From an uncultured Eubacteriales bacterium (GTDB taxonomy: Bacteria; Bacillota; Clostridia; Christensenellales; UBA1242), in contig URXM01000002.1 of NCBI GenBank assembly GCA_900551855.1, positions 62,001 through 126,000 of the forward strand: a stretch of 64,000 bases of DNA. Reading direction: 5' to 3'. The translations under genes were made by a program, and so were the position numbers. The notes under the pieces are model-generated. The model did no database searches. It was not told the origin of the DNA and saw only the letters and a program-made list of their open reading frames with translations. Every line of letters begins with the position of its first letter. Position 1 is the first letter of the stretch. This document shows, in pieces, positions 18,773 to 27,725 of this stretch.

Positions 18773-20113
18773 CTATTTCCCAAGACAAAACTTTGAGAAT
18801 ATCAAATCAATGATATCTTCATTCTCTGTATTTCCAGTTATCTTTCCTAAAGTTTGCCATAATTTTTTTATTAGCATAGACAAAATATCCAAAGACAAAT
18901 CATCCTTTGTCAATATCTCGTTTAAGATTTTTTGAGCTTCAGTCAAAATTCCTACTTGCCTTTCGTTTGTCAAAATTAAAGAATTGAAATCAATTTCTTG
19001 CTCAATAACCATATCGACTATTTTTTGTTTTAAAGTAGATATATTTTTGTTTGTCAGTGCAGAAATTTCTATTTCATTTTTCTTCTTTCCAATCACTCTA
19101 CATTTGTCTGTTTTGTTTATGATTGTAATGTATTTTTTATTCTTTAGCAAATTTTCAATTTGTTTGTCTTCATCTGATTCTTTTTCGCTTCCATCCAAAA
19201 CAAACAAAACCAAATCTGCTTGTTGCAAATTTTGTTTACTTCTCTCAATTCCTATACTTTCAACAACATCTTCCGTTTCTCTTATCCCAGCAGTATCTAT
19301 AAGATTGATCTTTATACCATTATAAATAAGGCTTTCATAAATGCTGTCTCTCGTTGTTCCTTGAATGTCGGTTACTATTGCTCTGTTTTCTCCAAGCAAG
19401 GCATTCATCAAACTACTTTTCCCAACATTTGTTTTTCCAACCAAAGCGACATTGATTCCGTTTTTCAAATATGTTGCACTCTTAGATTGTTGCAAAATTT
19501 CTGCATTTGTTTGTTGTATCTTCTTCAACCTATCTTTAATATTTAAAGTCAAACCAAGTTCGTCAATTTCATCGGGGTAATCAAGTCCAGCTTCAATTTC
19601 TGCAATCATTTCTTTTATCAAATCTTGCTCTTTTGAAATCTTTTCGGCAAGTTGCCCGTTTGTAATTTGCAAACTACTTTTGAGCTCTCCTTCAGTTTCA
19701 GCATTTATTTCTCCAATAATTGCTTCAGCTTTATCAAGAGTTATTTTCCCATTTACAAAAGCTCTCTTAGAAAATTCTCCTGGTTCTGCCAATCTTGCAC
19801 CATGTTTAACGCACTCTTCCACAACTTTTTGTGCAAGCAAAACTCCTCCATGAATTTGAAACTCGACTATATCTTCTCCAGTGTAAGAAAATGGTGCTTT
19901 AAAATACACCATCAAACATTCTTCATACACCTTTTCTTCTACAGTTAATTTGCCAAAATACATGTACCTTGGCTTTATTGAGTCAGAAGAAATTTTAGCC
20001 GAATGAAAAATACTGAGTGCTATATCCAAACTTTCTTGTCCACTCATTCTTACAATTGCTATTGCACCTTTACCTAAAGGCGTTGAAACTGAAACAATAA
20101 CATCTTCTTTCAT
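18773..20113 (-). CDS. mnmE: tRNA modification GTPase MnmE
   Basis: 446 residues. Potassium-activated GTPase partner of MnmG. The N-terminal folate-binding domain begins KEDVIVSVSTPLGKGAIA. G motifs are GKTNVGKSSLMNALLGE (G1), TTRDS (G2), DTAGIRET (G3) and INKTDK (G4). The C-terminus ends FCLGK, the family's catalytic-cysteine signature. I start at 20113 because the frame from 20149 adds a hydrophobic stretch absent from the family, although the ribosome site here (AAAGG) is weak. Confidence 0.96.
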   Translation of the reverse strand: MKEDVIVSVSTPLGKGAIAIVRMSGQESLDIALSIFHSAKISSDSIKPRYMYFGKLTVEEKVYEECLMVYFKAPFSYTGEDIVEFQIHGGVLLAQKVVEECVKHGARLAEPGEFSKRAFVNGKITLDKAEAIIGEINAETEGELKSSLQITNGQLAEKISKEQDLIKEMIAEIEAGLDYPDEIDELGLTLNIKDRLKKIQQTNAEILQQSKSATYLKNGINVALVGKTNVGKSSLMNALLGENRAIVTDIQGTTRDSIYESLIYNGIKINLIDTAGIRETEDVVESIGIERSKQNLQQADLVLFVLDGSEKESDEDKQIENLLKNKKYITIINKTDKCRVIGKKKNEIEISALTNKNISTLKQKIVDMVIEQEIDFNSLILTNERQVGILTEAQKILNEILTKDDLSLDILSMLIKKLWQTLGKITGNTENEDIIDLIFSKFCLGK

Positions 20114-20183
20114 GCCTTTTATTATAACAAAACACACAACAAAAATCAATCAATGCTTTGTTTAAATAAAAGCGTTAAATAAA

Positions 20184-20208
20184 AAAAGTATATCAGCGAT
20201 ATACTTTT
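20184..20208 (-). terminator. Terminator of jag
   Basis: An 11-bp stem (AAAAGTATATC / GATATACTTTT) with a 3-nt loop overlaps the jag stop codon, with a run of T on the minus strand. It isolates jag from mnmE, which are often co-transcribed in relatives. Confidence 0.75.
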
Positions 20209-21022
20209 AGTCTTCTTTATATTCTCTTGGGAAAACAATCAAATATCTATGTGGTTCTTCTCCCTTGCTTAATGTTGTGACTCTTTCGTCATCTTGAAGG
20301 GCAGTGTGAATGATTTTTCTTTCACTTGCATCCATAGGTTCAAACTTATAATATCTTCCAGATTTAACAACTTTGCTTGCAACTCTTTTTGCAAGAGCAG
20401 TCAAAGACTCAGCTCTCTTTTCACGATAGTTTTCAATATCCAAAACAACTCTTTTTCTATTTTCTGATTTGCAAACCAATGACATAATGTATGAAAGAGA
20501 AAGCATACATTCTCCATGATGACCAATCAAATCATTCAAATTTTCTCCATTCAAATGATAACGAACAAATCTGTCATCTTCTGTTTTTTCTATTGTACCT
20601 TCAAGTCCAAGACTTTGCAAAACTCCATTCAAAAATTCTTCGCCAGAAAGTTTTTTATCACTTCTCTCTTTTGTTTCAACAACTGTAGCTGGTTCTTCTT
20701 TCTCTTCTGCTTTTTCTTCTACACTTACTTCTTCTTTCTTCTCTTCAACTGGTTTTTCACTGCTGACTTTTTGTTTCATAAAGTTTTCAGCAAAATCTTC
20801 ATCAGCAACATCGTCTTTCAATAATGATTCTTTCAATTTTTCTCTTTTCTCATATTTTTCAATTGCATCGTCTGATATAGAAACCAAAACTTTGGCTTTC
20901 TTCAAAAATCCACCTTCACTCAAAATTTTGATATCAACATCTTCTCTTGCAGCTTTCAATTCCAACAAGGCATTGTTTATCGCTTGTTCTATATTCTTTC
21001 CTGTACCTTCACATGAATGCAT
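20207..21022 (-). CDS. jag: RNA-binding protein Jag (KhpB)
   Basis: 271 residues. The Jag N-terminal domain covers about 1-55, followed by a Lys/Glu-rich linker of about 80 residues, a KH domain (DLIGHHGECMLSLSYIM, about 163-180) and a C-terminal R3H domain (ASERKIIHTAL). The KH-R3H protein binds RNA and affects cell-division and envelope genes. Normally it follows yidC; here yidC is 21.5 kb away. Jag has its own promoter (TTGAAG, 17 bp, TAAAGT, preceded by TGT) and an AAGGAG ribosome site. Confidence 0.95.
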   Translation of the reverse strand: MHSCEGTGKNIEQAINNALLELKAAREDVDIKILSEGGFLKKAKVLVSISDDAIEKYEKREKLKESLLKDDVADEDFAENFMKQKVSSEKPVEEKKEEVSVEEKAEEKEEPATVVETKERSDKKLSGEEFLNGVLQSLGLEGTIEKTEDDRFVRYHLNGENLNDLIGHHGECMLSLSYIMSLVCKSENRKRVVLDIENYREKRAESLTALAKRVASKVVKSGRYYKFEPMDASERKIIHTALQDDERVTTLSKGEEPHRYLIVFPREYKED

Positions 21023-21146
21023 TTTTCTATCTCCTTTTCTGTTCTTACTTTAACACATTTACTTAAAAACTTCAATCTTTTTTTACTAAATGTTTTGAAT
21101 TGCATTGTTTTTATGCTATCATAACAAAAATAAAAGGAAGTTTGTT

Positions 21147-21701
21147 ATGTTAATTTCAATAACTGGAAAACCTTGTAGTGGAAAATCAACCATTGCAAAG
21201 ATTTTAGAAAAAGATTACCATTTCAAAAGAATAAGCATGGGCGATATGTTCAAAGAAGAAGCAGCACACCGTGGAATGAGCATAGAAGAATTTACTGCAT
21301 TCAGAGTGACAGATCCATCATTTGATGTTTATATGGACAAACAGATACCAACTTTTATAAAAAAATTTGAAGGTCAAGATGTTATAATTGAAAGCCGTGT
21401 AGCTTGGCACTTCTTGCCTAAATCTTTCAAAGTTTTTATAGAGCTTGACGAAGATGAAATGGCAAGAAGACTAGTGAATTCTGACAGGGTTGGTAGAGAA
21501 AAATACACCAATTACGATGAAGCAAAAAAGACAACAATGAATAGATGGAACAGCGAACTAGAAGTTTATAAAAAGACATACAACATTGATTGCTCTGATC
21601 TATCTCAATTTGATTTAGTTTTAAACAGCAAAGATAAAACTCCAGAAGAACTTGCAAAAATAGTATTCAAAAAATGTAAAAGTTTTTATAAAAAAGGATA
21701 A
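21147..21701 (+). CDS. Cytidylate-kinase-like P-loop kinase
   Basis: 184 residues from the ATG at 21147, chosen because AAGGAAG lies 6 nt upstream; the longer frame from 21105 has no such site. P-loop GKPCSGKSTIAKIL is at about residues 7-20, then a nucleoside-binding pattern (SMGDMFKEEA) and VIIESRVAWHFLP. The closest pattern is the cytidylate kinase-like AAA family; the true substrate is uncertain. A promoter (TTGAAT, 16 bp, TATCAT, preceded by TG) lies upstream. It is divergent from jag and 10 bp ahead of the dehydrogenase gene. Confidence 0.75.
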   Translation: MLISITGKPCSGKSTIAKILEKDYHFKRISMGDMFKEEAAHRGMSIEEFTAFRVTDPSFDVYMDKQIPTFIKKFEGQDVIIESRVAWHFLPKSFKVFIELDEDEMARRLVNSDRVGREKYTNYDEAKKTTMNRWNSELEVYKKTYNIDCSDLSQFDLVLNSKDKTPEELAKIVFKKCKSFYKKG

Positions 21702-21711
21702 TAAGAAAATT

Positions 21712-22914
21712 ATGAAAACAATTTATTTTGAAGGGAAAATTTCAAAAGTCGCAATAATAAAAGTTCTTTCTGCTTTTTCAAAAAAAGCATATCACAGTTG
21801 TCTTTCACCAATTAGATATAAAAAATTTCCAGATCCAGCACTTCCTGCAGACAATTGGGTTAGAGTCAAAAATATAGAAACAGGAATTTGTGGATCTGAT
21901 ATGACATTTTATAAATGTGCTCAAGGTCCAAGCACAGCATTTCTTCCTATTCCTTGTTCAAAAATTACATACCTTGGGCATGAAACTGTCGGAGAAGTTG
22001 TTGAAGTTGGAAAAGCAGTCAAAAAGTTTAAAGTCGGTGACAGAGTTTGCATGAACAAATATATGGCTTGCTGTGATTTGAAAGGTTATAACGAATCAGA
22101 ACAATGCGAAATGTGCAAAGCAGGGGATTATGCTGACTGTGAAAATTATGGAGAACCAAACAAATACAACATCCACGCAGGTGCAGGGATGGGGGATTAT
22201 TACCTGGCCCCAGAAGGGCAACTTCTTTCAGTTGAAGGCTTGTCTGATGACGATGCTGTTCTTGTAGAACCTTTTGCAGTTTCTTTGCATGCAGTTCTGA
22301 AAAGAGTTCCAAAAGAAAATGAAAAAGTTTTGGTTATTGGTGCCGGAATGATCGGTTTAAATGTTATCCAATTCGCCAAACTTTTACAACCAAAATGCAA
22401 AATTTATGTTATGGAAAGAAACCCAAATAAACACGAATTTGCAAAAAAATTGGGAGCAGATGAAATATTGACTGGTGATTCTTATGAAGCCGTTGCAAAA
22501 GCCACAGGTGCAAAAATGTATGGAAAAGGAAACAATAGAATGTTGCTTGGTGGTTTTGATGTTATATATGACAGCGTTGGGAAGGGAACATTGTTTAATG
22601 ACACATTAAGATGGCTCAAAGCACATGGCACACTTGTAAAGATAGGTTATCAAATGACAAAAACAAAATTTGACGAAACTCCAATTTGGTGGCAAGGACT
22701 TCATATAATAGGAGCAGACAGCCACGGAATGGAAGACTTCAATGGAAAAAAGATTTCAACGTTTGAAATTGTCAAAGATATGATGCTTAAAAAGCAACTC
22801 ATCACAGAAGGATTTATTACACATAGATTTAAATTAGATGATTATAAAAAAGCATTCAAATTACTTATAGAAAATCCAAAAGACACAATCAAAGTTGTTC
22901 TTGATTGTAAATAA
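21712..22914 (+). CDS. Zinc-dependent alcohol/polyol dehydrogenase (MDR family)
   Basis: 400 residues. Medium-chain dehydrogenase with catalytic zinc ligands in GICGSD and GHETVGEV, and a Rossmann fold (VLVIGAGMIGLN, about residue 204). The segment holding the structural-zinc cysteines (CCDLKG, CEMCKAGDYADC) is longer than in classic alcohol dehydrogenases. The dinucleotide site is followed by MERNPNKHEFAKKLGAD. The substrate is not predictable; sorbitol/threonine dehydrogenase-like enzymes are the nearest pattern. Co-transcribed with the upstream kinase. Confidence 0.85.
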   Translation: MKTIYFEGKISKVAIIKVLSAFSKKAYHSCLSPIRYKKFPDPALPADNWVRVKNIETGICGSDMTFYKCAQGPSTAFLPIPCSKITYLGHETVGEVVEVGKAVKKFKVGDRVCMNKYMACCDLKGYNESEQCEMCKAGDYADCENYGEPNKYNIHAGAGMGDYYLAPEGQLLSVEGLSDDDAVLVEPFAVSLHAVLKRVPKENEKVLVIGAGMIGLNVIQFAKLLQPKCKIYVMERNPNKHEFAKKLGADEILTGDSYEAVAKATGAKMYGKGNNRMLLGGFDVIYDSVGKGTLFNDTLRWLKAHGTLVKIGYQMTKTKFDETPIWWQGLHIIGADSHGMEDFNGKKISTFEIVKDMMLKKQLITEGFITHRFKLDDYKKAFKLLIENPKDTIKVVLDCK

Positions 22915-22930
22915 GATAATTAAAATAAAT

Positions 22931-22963
22931 AAGAGCGGTGTATATAGATACCACTCTTTTTTA
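22931..22963 (+). terminator. Terminator after the dehydrogenase
   Basis: AAGAG and GGT pair with ACC and CTCTT (one C-A mismatch), followed by TTTTTTATT. Confidence 0.7.
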
Positions 22964-23107
22964 TTGCAGTAATTTAATCTAAAGCATATTCATTTTTCAG
23001 TCAGCTTTCTTTTATAAAAACTGACAATAAAAAATAAAAATAAAAAAATATTAAAAAAATAGTTGAAATTAAACCTTAAAATGTGTATAATAACAATGCA
23101 ATGCCAT

Positions 23108-23196
23108 GGAGAGTTGGCTGAGCGGTCGAAAGCGGCGGTCTTGAAAACCGTTGAGGTTAACAGCCTCCTGGGGTTCGAATCCCTAACTCTCCGCCA
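23108..23196 (+). tRNA. tRNA-Ser (UGA anticodon)
   Basis: 89 nt with encoded CCA. The acceptor GGAGAGT pairs with ACTCTCC, the T-arm has GTTCGAATC, and the variable arm is long. The anticodon TGA is at 23142-23144. The promoter is TTGAAA (23063-23068), 17 bp, TATAAT (23086-23091). A short terminator (23204-23230) follows. Confidence 0.96.
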
Positions 23197-23203
23197 AAAG
23201 ATT

Positions 23204-23230
23204 GTCGTTTGAACTCAAACGGCATTTTTT
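23204..23230 (+). terminator. Terminator of tRNA-Ser (UGA)
   Basis: GTCGTTTG pairs with CAAACGGC (one G-U), followed by six T. Confidence 0.75.
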
Positions 23231-23324
23231 ATTTTAGTAATACAATGAATAAATTTTTATAATAACTTACTCATTCAATTAAACACAATTGGTTAAATTA
23301 TTTTTATCAGTTTGTTTTGTATGA

Positions 23325-23330
23325 TATACT
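23325..23330 (+). promoter_or_regulatory. Extended -10 promoter fused to the GH29 start codon
   Basis: TGATATACT (extended -10, TATACT at 23325-23330) ends 6 nt before the ATG at 23337. Transcription would begin at or next to the start codon. The -35 region is poor, as is common with a TGn extension. Confidence 0.6.
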
Positions 23331-23336
23331 AATAAT

Positions 23337-24353
23337 ATGAAACACGATTATAGTAAATATGGAAATGGAAGTTGGTTTAAAACTGCTAAAAAAGGACTCA
23401 TGATTCATTGGGGGTTATATTCCTATTTTGGCGGAGAATTTAAGAGCAAACAATGTGACAATTATGCTGAATGGATACAGTCTTATTTTAAAATTCCAAA
23501 CAAAACACTTGAAAAAATTGCGTCTATTTTTAATCCTGTAAATTTTAACGCAGAAGGTCTTGTAAGTTTTGCGAAAAAACATGGATATAAATACATTGTT
23601 TTCACAGCAAAACATCATGAAGGTTTTGCAATGTATCATTCTAAAATTGATAAATATAATGTTGTAGATTCTTCGCCTTACAATAAAGATATTTTACTGG
23701 ACCTTTCTCTTGCTTGTAAAAAATTTGGAATAAAATTAGGCATCTATTATTCACAAGATATAGATTGGCATGAACGAAATGGAGGAGGCTTTAAAACTCC
23801 AGTAGAAAACTGTGCTGGCTCTTCTTGGGATAACAATTGGGACTTCAAGGATAAAAATAAAAATTTTGATGAATATTTTTATTCAAAAGCTCTTCCACAA
23901 ATAAAGGAATTGATGACTAATTATGGAGAGATCGCGACCGCTTGGTTTGATATGCCTCTTACTCTGACATCAAAACAAAGCAAAGAAATATATGATCTCG
24001 TTAAAAAATATCAACCAAATTGTTTAATAAATTCTCGACTTGGAAATGGTTGTTATGATTATGTATCTTTTGGTGATAATGAAATTCCAGATTCAATCAC
24101 TCAATTGGATAGTTGCACAGATTTTAACAGCATCAACGGTTTAAAACCTAGCCCTACTAATTTATATGAGTGCTGTTGCACCTTAAATCAATCATGGGGA
24201 TTTACAAAGTTTCCACAATGGAAAGATATTCAAACATTAAAAGAAAACCTTAAAAAAGCCAACAAAATTGGAGCAAACTTCCTTATAAATATAGGAATTG
24301 ATTTTAATGGGAATATTCCAGATAAAGCAATTGAATTGCTTAGTAATTTATAA
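23337..24353 (+). CDS. GH29 alpha-L-fucosidase, short cytoplasmic form
   Basis: 338 residues with the GH29 signatures GLMIHWGLYS (about 20-29), KYIVFTAKHHEGF (about 85-97) and the nucleophile region TAWFDMP with Asp at about 205. It removes terminal L-fucose from glycans. There is no signal peptide and no C-terminal beta-sandwich, so it probably acts inside the cell on imported fuco-oligosaccharides. No Shine-Dalgarno sequence precedes the ATG; the -10 element ends 6 nt upstream, suggesting a leaderless mRNA. No transporter for fucosylated sugars is adjacent. Confidence 0.88.
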   Translation: MKHDYSKYGNGSWFKTAKKGLMIHWGLYSYFGGEFKSKQCDNYAEWIQSYFKIPNKTLEKIASIFNPVNFNAEGLVSFAKKHGYKYIVFTAKHHEGFAMYHSKIDKYNVVDSSPYNKDILLDLSLACKKFGIKLGIYYSQDIDWHERNGGGFKTPVENCAGSSWDNNWDFKDKNKNFDEYFYSKALPQIKELMTNYGEIATAWFDMPLTLTSKQSKEIYDLVKKYQPNCLINSRLGNGCYDYVSFGDNEIPDSITQLDSCTDFNSINGLKPSPTNLYECCCTLNQSWGFTKFPQWKDIQTLKENLKKANKIGANFLINIGIDFNGNIPDKAIELLSNL

Positions 24354-24405
24354 TTTTTTTTGCACAAAAATTTTATTTATGCTATACTTCACTTGGTGGT
24401 GATTT

Positions 24406-25279
24406 ATGAATAATACTAAAAAAATAAAAATAATTACTTTCTCTGTAATATGATTTTGTAGATTGGTATAATGGAGATGAGCTTGTTTCTGAAATTTGCG
24501 AAACTTCCAAAACAGACATCTTTCTTAATGCTAAATGGCAGATCAATGCAGAGTCAACTTACTTTTCTTTTGATTCTGGTGAAGGATACAAAATCACTGG
24601 ATTAAAATCTGCATATGAAACTGTTGATTCAATAGTTATACCTGATTATGTCACTTCAATTGAAGATTTTGCATTTTTAACAAATGAATATTTGGTTTCA
24701 GTTGAATTTGATAAAAACAGCAAATGTGAATACATTGGTCAATATGCTTTTGAAGGGTGCGAAAATTTAAAGAAAATAAACTTTCCTTCAACAGTTAAAC
24801 AAATAGGCGATTTGGCGTTTTATGTTTGTTATGGACTTCAATCAATAGATTTTGAAGACAACAGTATGTTGGAATCAATAGGAAATGGAGCATTCGCTGA
24901 TTGCACATCTCTCACAACAATTCATATACCAGGAAACATCAAAGAGTTTGGATATGGAGTGTTTGGTGGTTGTTCGTCTCTTAAAAATATCGTCTTTGAT
25001 AAAAATTGCTCTTTTACTTCCCTTGGAGATTCCACATTAGATCTTTGCTCTTCTTTAAAGTTTATTGTTATTCCTGCATCAGTAAATAATATTGGTTTTA
25101 CTCATTCTTTTAGTTTGTCAGAAATTTATTATTATGGAACAGAAAATGATTTCAATTCTATTACTGGAAAGGAATACATCTTATCAACCGATCCAACTGT
25201 TTACTTTTATTCAGAATCAAAACCTGTTCAATCTGGAAACTTCTGGCATTTTGTAAACAATTCTATTGTAAAATGGTAA
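24406..25279 (+). pseudogene. Decayed LRR (BspA-like) surface protein gene with an internal deletion
   Basis: A start with GGTGGTG ahead of it encodes MNNTKKIKIITFSVI, the start of a signal peptide, then meets TGA at 24451. In another frame, from about 24449, coding resumes as YDFVDWYNGDELVSE and FLNAKW, the second half of a Flg_new repeat. It then runs through LRR_5 repeats (SIEDFAFLTNEYL, CEYIGQYAFEGCENLKKI, ESIGNGAFADCTSL) to a stop at 25279. So the signal peptide and the repeat half were joined out of frame, most simply by a deletion. A downstream TTG at 24692 could still yield 195 residues but would lack any export signal. An extended -10 (TGCTATACT) remains upstream. Confidence 0.75.
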
Positions 25280-25306
25280 TCTATTTTTTCTAAAAAGGAG
25301 TAATTT

Positions 25307-25651
25307 ATGAACGAAGAATACATTGGTAAAATTGTAAATGTTGTTATGGACAGACCTCTTGGTTCTAAACATCCAAAATATGGATTTATTTACACATTAA
25401 ATTATGGATACATTCCAAACACAGTTTCTGGAGATGGTGAAGAACTTGATGTTTATGTGCTTGGAGAGTTTGAACCTCTTAAAACATTTACAGGAAGAGT
25501 TATTGCGCTTATTCACAGAACAAACGATGATGATGACAAACTGATTGTCGTTAAAGATGGCAAAAATTATACAGATGATCAAATAAGAGCACTTACTGAA
25601 TTTCAAGAAAGATGGTATGATTCAATCATAATAAGAGAAAAGAAAAACTGA
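25307..25651 (+). CDS. Small family I-like inorganic pyrophosphatase
   Basis: 114 residues, much shorter than the usual 165-180. Core motifs of family I are recognisable: LNYGYIPNTVSGDGEELDVYVLG covers the substrate-binding tyrosines and the metal motif, and RTNDDDDKLIV is the following DDK strand. In the DxDxxD motif the middle aspartate, the catalytic base in the E. coli enzyme, is replaced by glutamate (DGEELD). AAAAGGAG lies upstream of the ATG. Pyrophosphate hydrolysis is likely but the activity is uncertain because of the shortening and the D-to-E change. Confidence 0.75.
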   Translation: MNEEYIGKIVNVVMDRPLGSKHPKYGFIYTLNYGYIPNTVSGDGEELDVYVLGEFEPLKTFTGRVIALIHRTNDDDDKLIVVKDGKNYTDDQIRALTEFQERWYDSIIIREKKN

Positions 25652-25670
25652 TAGAAATCTATCAGTTTTT
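25643..25670. terminator. Bidirectional terminator between the pyrophosphatase and glnN
   Basis: A 12-bp stem (AAAAACTGATAG / CTATCAGTTTTT) with a 4-nt loop overlaps the pyrophosphatase stop and ends 3 bp before the glnN stop. Confidence 0.85.
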
Positions 25671-25673
25671 TTA

Positions 25674-27725
25674 TTAAAACAAAATTTCATTGTAATTGAT
25701 AAATGGCATAAATTCTTTTGGCAACAAAGTTTCAACATTGTCATATGTAGCTCTTAAACTCTTCATAGTTTTCATAATCTCTTTAATGACAGAAACTTTC
25801 TTTTCCAAAGTTTCATGCTCTGAAAATTTGCAAATTATGTCTGTCAATTTTTCGTTTGTTGAATAAAGTTCTTCATAAACTTTTTCAAATTTATTTTTTA
25901 TGCTTTTGTTTGTTTTTATTTCTGTATTCAAAGAGTCTATATATATTTCTATGCTTGGTAAAATCTTTTTGTTGACAATTTCTGTCATCGTTTTTGCTTC
26001 TACCAAAACGCTATCAAAATAATTTTTATATAGTGTGGCTTGTCTGAGGGTGAGTTCTTCCAAATCTAAAACTTTTGTTTTGTCAAAAAGATCTACAATG
26101 TCTTCATCAAGCAATGTTGGATAAATAGACAATCCGTCATTATAGTTTATCAAACCTCTTTTATGTGCCAATTCTTCCCAAGCTTTGTCATATCCGTTCC
26201 CATTGAAAATTATTCGTTTATGCAATTCATATCTATCTTTAATAAACTTAGAAATCTCTTCCCTTGTTGCAGTTTCTTTTAAGGCATCTGCATATTCATT
26301 TAAAACTTTTGACAACATTGTGCAAATGCAAGTTGTTGGAAAACTTAGTGATTGTGAAGAGCCAACCATTCTAAATTCAAATTTGTTGTTTGTAAACGCA
26401 AAAGGACTTGTTCTGTTTCTGTCGCAGAAATCTTTTTCCATTTTAGGCAAGCTCTTAACCCTTACATTAAGTATTGATTTCTTTAAGTCAACTTTGCTGT
26501 TTCCGTTTAAACTTTCAATCAAGTTAAGCACGAAATCACTTGCAAAAACAGAAACTATTGTAGGAGGGGCTTCATCTCCTCCAAGTCTTAAATCATTGTT
26601 TCTATAAGAACAAGACAGGCGAATAAGTTTGTAATATCTGTCAATTGCTTCTATCATTGCAATAAAGAATGTGCAGAAAAGCAATTTATCACTTTGTTTC
26701 AAATTAAACAAGTTGATCCCAGTGTTTGTATCCAAAGACCAGTTTGCATGTTTTCCGCTTCCGTTGATGTTTTTGAAAGGTTTTTCATTGAATACCGCAG
26801 TATAACCAAATTTCTTTGCAACAGTTTTTATTGTTTCCATAATTATTTGATTTTGATCACAAGCAACATTTACTGTGCTGAAGATTGGAACAAACTCGTG
26901 TTGGCAAGGAGCAACTTCATTGTGTTGCAACTTTGCAGTTATTCCCATTTCCCACAAAATTTTGTCAACTTCATTCATAAAGCCACTTATGTCATCTTGT
27001 ATCATTCCAAAATAATGAGAACACATTTCTTGCGACTTTATGGCATTTGCACCAAACAAAGTGTTTCCCGTCATCTTCAAATCAAATCTGCTGTTGTAAG
27101 CATCGGTTTTGATCAAAAAATATTCCTGTTCTGCACCCAAGGACATTGAAACTTTTTTCACATCTTTATATCCAAGAAGTTTCAAAATTCTTATTGCCTG
27201 ACTACTCAAATTTTCTTGTGCTCTCAAAAGTGGGGTTTTCTCATCAAGCGCAGTTCCATTATAAGACAAAAACGCAGTAGGAATATATACGACTTTGTTT
27301 CCATAACTGTCGCTTTTGATAAAAACAGGGGAGGTGTAATCCCAAATTGTATAACCTCTTGCCTCAAAAGTCATACGGCTTCCACCATTTGGAAAACTTG
27401 AAGCATCTGTCTCTCCTTTGATCAAAGACTTTTCATCGAAGTCTTCAATCATTTTTCCTTTTGTGTCAATTTCAACAAAAGCAACTTGCTTTTCGGCAGT
27501 CTTGTTTGTAAGAGGCATAAACCAATGAGAATAATGTGTTGCTCCATTTTTCAAGGCCCAAGTTTTGATTGCTTTGGCAACATTTCTTGCCGTCAAAATA
27601 TCTAACTCTTCTCCATTAAGCTTGAGTTCCTGATACTTTTTAAATGATTTCCTTGGCATCAGTTTTTTTAAGGTTGCATCACTGCAAACATTCTTTCCAA
27701 ACAGTTTTTCAATTTCAGTTTTCAT
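25674..27725 (-). CDS. glnN: Type III glutamine synthetase
   Basis: 683 residues, the length of GSIII (about 700) rather than GSI (about 450). Makes glutamine from glutamate, ammonia and ATP. Typical segments are FPNGGSRMTFEARGYT, SMGAEQEYFLI, the metal/substrate region GKHANWSLDTNTGINLF, and FRMVGSSQSLSFP. I take the ATG at 27725, 5 nt after GGAG; an upstream in-frame GTG overlaps the ribosome site. A hairpin with T-rich tail sits right before the ribosome site, so expression is probably controlled by attenuation (see leader). No other nitrogen gene is adjacent. Confidence 0.95.
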   Translation of the reverse strand: MKTEIEKLFGKNVCSDATLKKLMPRKSFKKYQELKLNGEELDILTARNVAKAIKTWALKNGATHYSHWFMPLTNKTAEKQVAFVEIDTKGKMIEDFDEKSLIKGETDASSFPNGGSRMTFEARGYTIWDYTSPVFIKSDSYGNKVVYIPTAFLSYNGTALDEKTPLLRAQENLSSQAIRILKLLGYKDVKKVSMSLGAEQEYFLIKTDAYNSRFDLKMTGNTLFGANAIKSQEMCSHYFGMIQDDISGFMNEVDKILWEMGITAKLQHNEVAPCQHEFVPIFSTVNVACDQNQIIMETIKTVAKKFGYTAVFNEKPFKNINGSGKHANWSLDTNTGINLFNLKQSDKLLFCTFFIAMIEAIDRYYKLIRLSCSYRNNDLRLGGDEAPPTIVSVFASDFVLNLIESLNGNSKVDLKKSILNVRVKSLPKMEKDFCDRNRTSPFAFTNNKFEFRMVGSSQSLSFPTTCICTMLSKVLNEYADALKETATREEISKFIKDRYELHKRIIFNGNGYDKAWEELAHKRGLINYNDGLSIYPTLLDEDIVDLFDKTKVLDLEELTLRQATLYKNYFDSVLVEAKTMTEIVNKKILPSIEIYIDSLNTEIKTNKSIKNKFEKVYEELYSTNEKLTDIICKFSEHETLEKKVSVIKEIMKTMKSLRATYDNVETLLPKEFMPFINYNEILF

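Noticed and set aside
13215..23196. tRNA-Ser genes as attachment sites of an integrated element
   Set aside because: I found no integrase or transposase and did not see a repeated tRNA end bounding the blocks; the two tRNAs are complete and have their own promoters.
24692..25279. Intact 195-residue LRR protein from a TTG start
   Set aside because: The same frame continues upstream through a Flg_new half-repeat, and there is no ribosome site at the TTG, so it is better read as part of a decayed gene.
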